A stretch of DNA of 64,000 nt from Epiperipatus broadwayi. Its lineage: Eukaryota > Onychophora > Udeonychophora > Euonychophora > Peripatidae. The stretch covers positions 434,001 through 498,000 of the forward strand of contig JAQFVV010000445.1 of NCBI GenBank assembly GCA_028023455.1, given 5' to 3'. The notes under the pieces were generated by a model, which ran no database searches, had not been told where the DNA came from, and worked only from the letters and a program-made list of their open reading frames with translations. Shown here piece after piece: positions 57,265 to 64,000 of the stretch. Each line of letters starts with the position of its first letter. Position 1 is the stretch's first letter. Made by a program: the position numbers and the translations under genes.

Positions 57265-60255
57265 AATGAGTCGAATAAAATCTCGGCCATTATAGACAAT
57301 CGCGAAGCTGAAATTTTGTCAAATTTGGCCAAAATCAAATCCCCCAGTCATAATAAGAGTAAATCACAACTCTTAAAAGGAATAATAAAAATTCCACTAA
57401 AAGTTTTAATAATATTTAGAATATGATGTACGATGTAGAAATTTCTGCAGACAACGTAAACCAGAGCCTAACTATAAACACTAATAATGAGAAACATAAT
57501 GAATGCATACTTGGAAATTCTCAAGACCCCCCAAATGATGATTCTAATAGTTATTTATCAAATCAAGCTAACAATTGTAATCATGAATTACACACAATTA
57601 ATAATTCAAATATCACTTATATTGACCAACCCCCAAATACAATAATGCGGAGCCTAAACATAATGCTAAAGAGGCTCCTGATCATGTTAACAATGCCAAT
57701 AAATATGAAAAACATATACAAGATACTAATGTCCTCCCCTCTAAGCAATTTGAAAATCCCTACTTAAATTCAATAACTCATAATATATCTAACATGCCTA
57801 CTTCTAAATCATTTATCCCCAGAATAAAAAAAATAATATAAAAAATCCTACCTTTGACAGTGAAGCAAATGTTGCATCATCAGAATTCAAGACAGAGATT
57901 TCAGCCGACTCCTCCTTAAATCTGAAGTTAAATCTACCAAAAGACTTTAATATTAATTTACAATCATTAAAACCCCCATTTATTAAAAAAATAATTCAAA
58001 ATAATAACATTAATTTAGATAAATTTGAAAGTAACAACAACTCAGAAGTGACAAAAGTCCGGAGCCTAATGTATAACGCTAAGCCAGCTGAGGACAATGT
58101 TTTTTAGCACAAAAAATGATCTTCCTGAACTAGACATATATCTCCAATCAGACTCTGAAACAAACATAAACCATCCAATACCACAATCAAAATATAATGT
58201 ACAAACTATAAAAACTCCCTAAAATAATATTTGTTCTCAAAACCAAGGAAAAAAAGATGATACTTCAAAAATAACAACATTCATCACTAATATCAGTGTT
58301 TCCAAACTTCACAACTTCCTGATAGAGGTGCTTAACACTAGCCCCCTAATACCCTACAAATAAAGCAAAACAATGTTAAATCATCGACCATAATGATTTC
58401 TAGGTCTAATAATGCACATATTAAATTCAAAATCCCTCCTACTGATTCAAATCACATTATAAATCAATATGTTAAGCCATCTTATGCCAACATTACTAAA
58501 ACAGGCATCTTACAACAGCTTAACCCAAACACAATTATGGTGAATAATTTACCGCATGTACTCCGTAATCAACTGCATGAAGCTTCCTTAACTAATATTG
58601 AAACACCAGAGTGGATGATACTAGATTTAATGGAGCAATCCACAGACACCTCCTTTACTGACACCCATTTAACCCCAATTTCAGATACATTCTCAGTATC
58701 TAACTTTAATGATAACCAATATACAAATGTTACAATTCATTTCAATAAACCATCCTGCTCAAGCTACTCAAATCGCTTGCTGACTATAGCAGCGATAAAA
58801 ATCTAATACTAGCGACTGCCGACCCCAATTGCTCACTTTTCAAATTCCCAATTGAATCCTTATGTAACATAATCAAACAAAATAATATGGGAGAAGAATT
58901 TCACTGTATTTTTACCATCCAAATGACCGAGACATTGCTCTAGAATTTAAAAACTGGGCTACTCGCAATAACTTCAAAAGTGCATTTAAAACTTTAGATA
59001 ACAAATTCTTATGTTATGTGGATATTAACTGAGCTTCCACCATCTATGGCAAAATCAAAAACTGTGTCATGGGACTTGAGGAGCCTCAACTTCAAGAAAT
59101 TCTTTACCCTTTTGGTAGGATTCACAAATTCAATTACTTACTGGAGGAAAGATCCGGCCTCCACTTCCTCTCTAACACAGTCACATTTGAACTTCCCTTG
59201 AAGAAAGAAATGAATCCCACAGATATTCTCACTGTAATAAGACATAGAAACTCTCCCATGATTCTTTCTTTTCTGGGTGTAAAACCCCAGTGCTTCTCCT
59301 ATGATCAAAGAACCCACCTAATAAAAGATTGTCTAGCCAAGATCTGTAACATGTGTGGCACAAAAAAAACTGACTACATAGATGCAAGAAAAGCCCCAAC
59401 AATTCAACAGATATAATCAATCTTCAAAATAAAAAAACCTTTGTACTTTCACCTCAAATTTTTACACATAATGTAGAATCAGATCAATCTAAAATAATTG
59501 AAAGAAAATCATACAGAATTGAAGCTACACCCATCCCAACAAACAGTTTATCTGCCAGATCTTTGCTAAAACATGCTCAAACCTCTGAAGTGTCAAACAA
59601 ACTACAGAACTCATCTACTCTTAAGGCCCACACCTGCAATCCTGAAATCACAGAAACATCAAAGTCTCCCAGAACAGAAATCCCATTTATCAACCCTAAG
59701 TCAGACAAATCTAAAGATAATTCTAAAGATGATTCATTTCTACAAAACCAACACAAAGATTAAATCAGGATCACCCCACATCCAACCATCTCAAAGGTTC
59801 CAAAAACACCTCCAGCCATGCGGACACATCTAAGATACATCATCCTGCTAGCCACAAAAACAATAAAGCTCAACATATTCCCATTAAAATTATGCCTTCT
59901 CCTCCTATCAACTCATTAGACATTGAAACTGAGATGGACCTTACTAGCTATACAACTTCCATTAAAACAAAATCCACTCACTTGAATAAATCTAGCTCAG
60001 AAGATGATAATTCATTAACTCAGTCATCCATTCATTAGTATAACATTAAGTCCAAAGGAACCTCTATGTCCCAAACTTGAGAAAAAATGGAAAATTGCTA
60101 ATACTATTCCTTCTAACTCTCACACTCACCCGAAAGATGAGTTTTCTGATGATGAAATCCTTCTTTCCGAGCCTTTGATATTTAATTACCAAAACAGCTC
60201 TCAACTCCAAAATCCTCTGGTGGTAGACTCTGGCCAATCCCCAGCTGAAGACTAA
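57265..60255 (+). pseudogene. ORF1 of a non-LTR retrotransposon (RRM-like, zinc knuckles)
   Basis: Reconstructed from several frames with stops and frame shifts. It starts near NKISAIIDNREAEILSNLAK, passes through a long N/S/P-rich section, then (58925 on) GLEEPQLQEILYPFGRIHKF, an RRM-like beta-alpha-beta piece. At 59291 comes CFSYDQRTHLIKDC, a C-x2-C-x4-H-x4-C knuckle whose second Cys is now Tyr, followed by CNMCG, the start of a second knuckle. It then has an S/K/T-rich tail and ends NPLVVDSGQSPAED with a stop at 60253. This layout is that of ORF1 in I/Jockey-type elements: nucleic-acid binding and chaperone for the element RNA. It is dead. Confidence 0.7.
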
Positions 60256-61713
60256 GGTCTCTTGCCAGATAGCTGGAGTTAATGTCAGAGGCATTAATTC
60301 ACTCACACGAGTACATGCTATCAGACATTGTTTTAATTCCTTTGCCCCCACATTATGTTTATGGGCAAAACCAAATATCACCAAAGTCCAGTAGCCTTAT
60401 TTTAACTGAGCTTAACAAGCTTGGCTATACATATCTAACAGTCAACCTAACAGCTACTGAAGGTGTAAGTATCTTAATAAATAACAAACACACCCCTATC
60501 AAATTTAAGATCACCTACCAAGATAAGAACCTAATCTGTGCCTACTATGGCAGTAGCATAATCAATGCATTTTATGTCTACATCCCCAATATCCATTCAA
60601 TATTCCTTTGGATCATAAATACTATAAATATGATAACTGCTGACAACAACTCCCCAGCACTCCTCTTTGAGGACTTCACCATCTCCTATGATCACTTTAC
60701 AAACAAGTACCTTCACTTGCTCAACAGATGATTTATTAATGGCAGGGGCTTCTTCCCTCACAATGCCTATTCATACTACATCAAGAGGTATCATACATTA
60801 ATAGATCTGATGTTCTACCCCTCTGAACTCCATTATGGTCTGGAAGCTACACTTCAACCTGTTGCCTTCTCAGACCATCATGCTATTATCACCACACTAC
60901 AACTAATCAATTACTCCTCATCCTTTCTCAACTGGTCAATCAGAATGTTAACTAAAGCTTCCATGACTGAAGCCATTGTATCTGAAGTATACATCCTCTT
61001 CCACAAAATCAACCTACTAAAAAGGCCCCCAGAAGAAGCCTGGTTTGCCTTCATTGGGATAATCCAATCCTTGATTGCTCACTATAATAAAAATAACAAA
61101 GGTCCATCTTCACTTATTAATGAGCTTGACCAAATCAATAGAAAAATAAATACATGCTCAACTGAACCAGATCATACCAAACACCTTCTATCATTAAAAC
61201 TTCAGTATAAGGAAAAACAGATGGCTATTGCAGAGTATATTTCTATTATTAAAAGATCACAAAACTTTCTTACTACCCAGCACTTTTGGACTCGTGGATA
61301 TTTGCGATGGTCATTGGGAGCTAAGAAAAAACTTAACACCCCAACCTGCCTCATTGTCAATGGAAACTGTATCACAGGTCATCACATGATTGAACGTATT
61401 GGTCTTCACTTCAAAAACTGCCTTCAAAATAACTTTCCAAAGACCATCAGTGAATGGCCGGATCACCCATATTCTATAAGCCATGGAATAACAGCAGCTG
61501 ATCTTAAAAAACATCTATCAGAACTCTCTGACAGTGTTCATCCCGGGATGCATGCTCCTAATTTCCCACCTTGGTGACTTTGCTATCCCAATCATGATGA
61601 ACATGGTCAATCATCTGTCCACTAAAACAACAGAAATAAATAACCTCTATATGATTACCTTAGTGCCATTCATCAAGAAGAACAATTACAAGAAAATTCC
61701 TAAATCAAATTAA
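60254..61713 (+). pseudogene. ORF2 of the same element: APE endonuclease, truncated at the RT
   Basis: Begins right at the ORF1 stop. CQIAGVNVRGINSLTRVHAI is the endonuclease N-terminal motif. After a frame shift GVSILINNK and YVYIPN match the internal strands, FEDFTI replaces the usual GDFN, and LIDLMFYPS ... FSDHHAI (60870-60887) is the catalytic SDH block. A long linker follows. After a shift near 61570, LGDFAIPIMMNMVNHLS and ITLVPFIKKNNYKKI match the start of a reverse transcriptase, and the frame ends at 61713. The catalytic YADD and 3' UTR are absent. Loss of the 3' half is unusual for non-LTR elements, which normally lose the 5' end. Confidence 0.75.
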
Positions 61714-61757
61714 TTTCCTTTAAATAAATGATTTTATATTCATTTACAAATTAATAA

Positions 61758-61770
61758 GTCAGACAATTTT
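61758..61770 (+). repeat. 13-bp target-site duplication, left
   Basis: GTCAGACAATTTT here corresponds to GTCATACAATTTT at 62187-62199 (12 of 13 match), bracketing the family B element. Confidence 0.75.
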
Positions 61771-61925
61771 AAACCATTAAACATCACATGACCCATTCTT
61801 TATGCTTACACAAGCTGTTAACAGAAGCAAACTCTCCATACAGTAGCACAAATCAATGCAATCCAGAGTGATCAATGGAATATAAAAAGATTTGTATTAA
61901 AAAAATCACCATTTAGTGCCTACTC

Positions 61926-61978
61926 ATCCAATATCCTTAGACTAGTTTCTAGCTTGTAGCTTTCATCAATGAGGAGCT
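61926..61978 (-). ncRNA. Hammerhead ribozyme, family B, C3 lost
   Basis: Minus strand: core TTGATGA in place of CTGATGA, helix II AGC-TACAA-GCT, GAA, helix III ACTAGT, GTC. The outer 5' strand of helix I is missing at the inverted junction. Confidence 0.75.
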
Positions 61979-62024
61979 ATGGAGGATTGCATTAGATCTT
62001 AAGATCTAGGTGCAGTGTTTTCAG

Positions 62025-62083
62025 ATCCAAGGCTCCTCACTGATGAAAGCCACAAACTAGAAACTAGTCTAAGGATATTGGAT
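62025..62083 (+). ncRNA. Hammerhead ribozyme, family B, intact core
   Basis: Outer helix I ATCCAA with TTGGAT, inner TCCTCA with TAAGGA (5 of 6). Core CTGATGA (62040-62046), helix II AGC-CACAA-ACT (2 of 3), GAA, helix III ACTAGT, GTC with predicted cut at 62069/62070. The core is intact but helix II is weak. Confidence 0.8.
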
Positions 62084-62199
62084 GAGTAGGCACTAAATGG
62101 TGATTTTTTATACAAAACTTCTCGCATCCATTGAATTCTCTGGTTTGCCCTGAGTGGCACTGCTGTATGCAGAGTTTCCCCTCTGTGTCATACAATTTT

Positions 62200-63700
62200 A
62201 ATTAAAAATATAGAATTGTGGTAGTCATTGCACTCATGATGTATGAAGTTATAAATTATTAGTTTTATTTAATCAATCAGCTATTCGAAAAGGAGATATA
62301 AAACAATAAGTATAGCATTTGTAATTTATATATTGTATTATTTCATCATCTAATATAAGTATTGAATGACTTTAGAAAAAAATTAACTTTATTTAAATAT
62401 TCCAAATACATTCAACTGTTAGTAATAGAAAACAGGTTAATATATGCACCATGTCTTGAGATGTATTATTTTCCTCTCTTTTTCAGATGTTGCTAGTCTG
62501 GCCAGTGACAGTACTAACATGAGAATCAAACCTGAATCCTTTGATTCTTGAATATTGAATTTTAAGATAATGCTCTAACCAACTTTAAAAAACCAATAAG
62601 TATAGCATGTGTGTGGAGAATTAGTTCATATCTTTTTTTTTAGTTGTTTCAATTCTTCATTTCAATTTTTCATCTTGTTTTAAATTTTATTTATTTTGAT
62701 AGACAAAAAAGTGAAAATTATTCTAAAATAAGTTTTGCTAAAGCAAATAAATTTAGCAAAACAAAATCAATCTTTGATTAAGCCAAAGCCTTTTTTTTTC
62801 AGTCCTAATCTTAAAAAACTCTATCAGAATTTAACATCTATGAAAAAATGCAGTTAGAATTTTAATTATATTTTAACATTGCACATGTTTTTATCAGCTC
62901 TAATTGCTTTTCAACATATGGAAAATAATAATTAAAAAATATTTAAATTACTTTCACAATATATTAATGTTTTTTAATAATAATAAACTTTTTTTTATCA
63001 CTGCAATAATCAAAATTTAAATACAAACGTTATAGAAAATTATTTTCTGTAATGTATTTTGTGTTTATCATTATGGAAAAGATAAAATGTTATAAGAATA
63101 ATAAAGAATATTTAAGTTTAGCCACTTTTTTTTATTTATTCCTTTTTTTTTTGTCTGAAAATAGACAACACTTTATAGTCCACAACAAATTTTACATTTG
63201 TTAAAGCTTGGTTAAATTTTAAAAGTTTTGTTTAAATAAGTATCAGTATATTTATATGCACTGAAATTGTATTTTACTTAGTGAATATGCAGAAAATTAA
63301 ATGGTAATTCATGATAAAGTACAGTATATATTTTAAAAAATTATTTCAATACTGCATAAATCAGTAATATTTAATGATTAAAATCTGTCTATTGTACTTT
63401 TGTTATTTTTAAATAATTTTAAATTTTTTTTATAATAACTTCATTATCCATGCCTGTAAAAGTGTAAAAGAGAAAATAAAAGTTCTTTATTAATGATATG
63501 ATATGAGATTTAAGAACTATGAATGCCAAGATATTTATTTAAAGTGCATAAGCTTGAAAATGTCTACTTGAAATATTTCCTAACTACTGTCAAAAATTCA
63601 AACAAATTTAAATTTTAAATAATTATCATAGCTAGTCTTGCTTTAAAATTACATTAAATAAATAAAATGTTTATCATTCTGCTCTATTAAATAAAATATA
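62200..63700. other. AT-rich DNA
   Basis: No gene supported. 62480-62580 is slightly richer in GC and its TTCAGATGTTGCTAG..TGGCCAGTG words suggest a faint old repeat, but I cannot name it. Confidence 0.4.
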
Positions 63701-63702
63701 AT

Positions 63703-64000
63703 CAATAGACATCACATGATCACCATTCTTTATGCTTAAACAAGACTCTTTATGCAGAGGCAAAACTCTCCATACAGTAGCACCACTCAGTACAAACCAG
63801 AGTAATCAATGGATTCAGAAAGTTTGGGCATAAAATCCCTATCTAGTGCCTACTCATCCATCATCCCCAGACTAGTTTCTAGCTTGTGGCTTTCATCAGT
63901 GAGAAGCCTTGGGTAGTTAGCTAATATGGTAAAAGGTGGCTGCTGGAGAAATACAGAAGATACTAAGATCAATGTGCAGTGCTCTCAGATTCAAGGTTCT
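63703..64000. mobile_element. Family B hammerhead element, cut by window end
   Basis: Has the ATCACATGATCACC head, CTCCATACAGTAGCACCACTCAG tail region in minus orientation, a minus-strand hammerhead, and then the beginning of an opposite-strand half (GTGCAGTGCTCTCAGAT at the very end). It is likely another inverted dimer whose second ribozyme lies just beyond the window. Confidence 0.8.
63856..63912 (-). ncRNA. Hammerhead ribozyme, family B, intact core
   Basis: Minus strand: inner helix I TTCTCA with TGGGGA, core CTGATGA (63899-63893), helix II AGC-CACAA-GCT (3 of 3), GAA, helix III ACTAGT, GTC. The outer helix I pairs poorly (CCCAAGG against TGGATGAG). Core and inner helices are all complete. 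Confidence 0.82.

Larger units (their letters stand above)
61771..62186. mobile_element. Family B hammerhead snapback element (416 bp)
   Basis: A minus-orientation unit (head AAACCATTAAACATCACATG, then tail, then hammerhead) meets a plus-orientation unit near 61985-62000, so two hammerheads face outwards from a short centre containing TTAGATCTTAAGATCTA. The ends are the family B tail (CTCCATACAGTAG and CTGTATGCAGAGT). It lies 57 bp after the truncated ORF2. Confidence 0.85.

Overview
The window is repeat-rich, very AT-rich (roughly 70-75% by eye) animal nuclear DNA. I see no intact host gene and nothing bacterial: no operons, rRNA genes or CRISPR arrays. The content is retrotransposon remnants, terminal inverted repeats with TTAA duplications, tRNA-like sequences, foldback repeats and TA microsatellites, as in an AT-rich invertebrate genome. 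The taxon cannot be fixed from the sequence.

Layout. 0-4.6 kb is plain AT-rich DNA. 4.6-5.2 kb holds the 3' end of an RTE-like retrotransposon ORF, split by a 375-bp snapback insertion. 8-9.5 kb has tandem repeats and a foldback. 11.4-12.5 kb holds a dead Penelope-like reverse transcriptase, split by a 458-bp insertion. 13.2-15.4 kb, 37.5-38.6 kb, 61.8-62.2 kb and 63.7-64 kb hold more elements of the same kind. 16.0-16.5 kb has a repeat pair, one member carrying a tRNA-like sequence. 18.9-20.5 kb is a set of direct and inverted repeats. 22.78-26.96 kb is a minus-strand LTR element whose 3' LTR carries a piggyBac-like element; a solo LTR of the same family lies at 40.3-41.7 kb. 42.19-50.17 kb is an LTR element with about 2.75-kb LTRs, one gag-like ORF and no pol. 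51.5-52.8 kb is a broken minus-strand gene I do not recognise. A solo LTR at 53.5-55.4 kb interrupts one copy of a repeat whose intact copy is at 35.5 kb. 57.3-61.7 kb is a decayed non-LTR retrotransposon (ORF1 with an RRM-like region and zinc knuckles, ORF2 with an APE endonuclease) that stops at the start of the reverse transcriptase.

The main discovery is a population of hammerhead ribozyme elements. At least four sequence families (here A, B, C, D) carry the same type I hammerhead design: a C-U-G-A-N-G-A box, a short helix II, a GAA box, a tiny self-complementary helix III, a cleavage-site C, and a two-part helix I. The helices differ between families but mostly stay paired, which is covariation. 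Several copies are tandem monomers (about 369 bp in A, 445 bp in B, about 206 bp in D) or snapback inverted dimers. Four insertions have target-site duplications of 12-14 bp, two of them interrupting other retrotransposons' coding regions. They resemble animal retrozymes and Penelope-linked hammerheads, but I cannot search databases to say whether these families are described.
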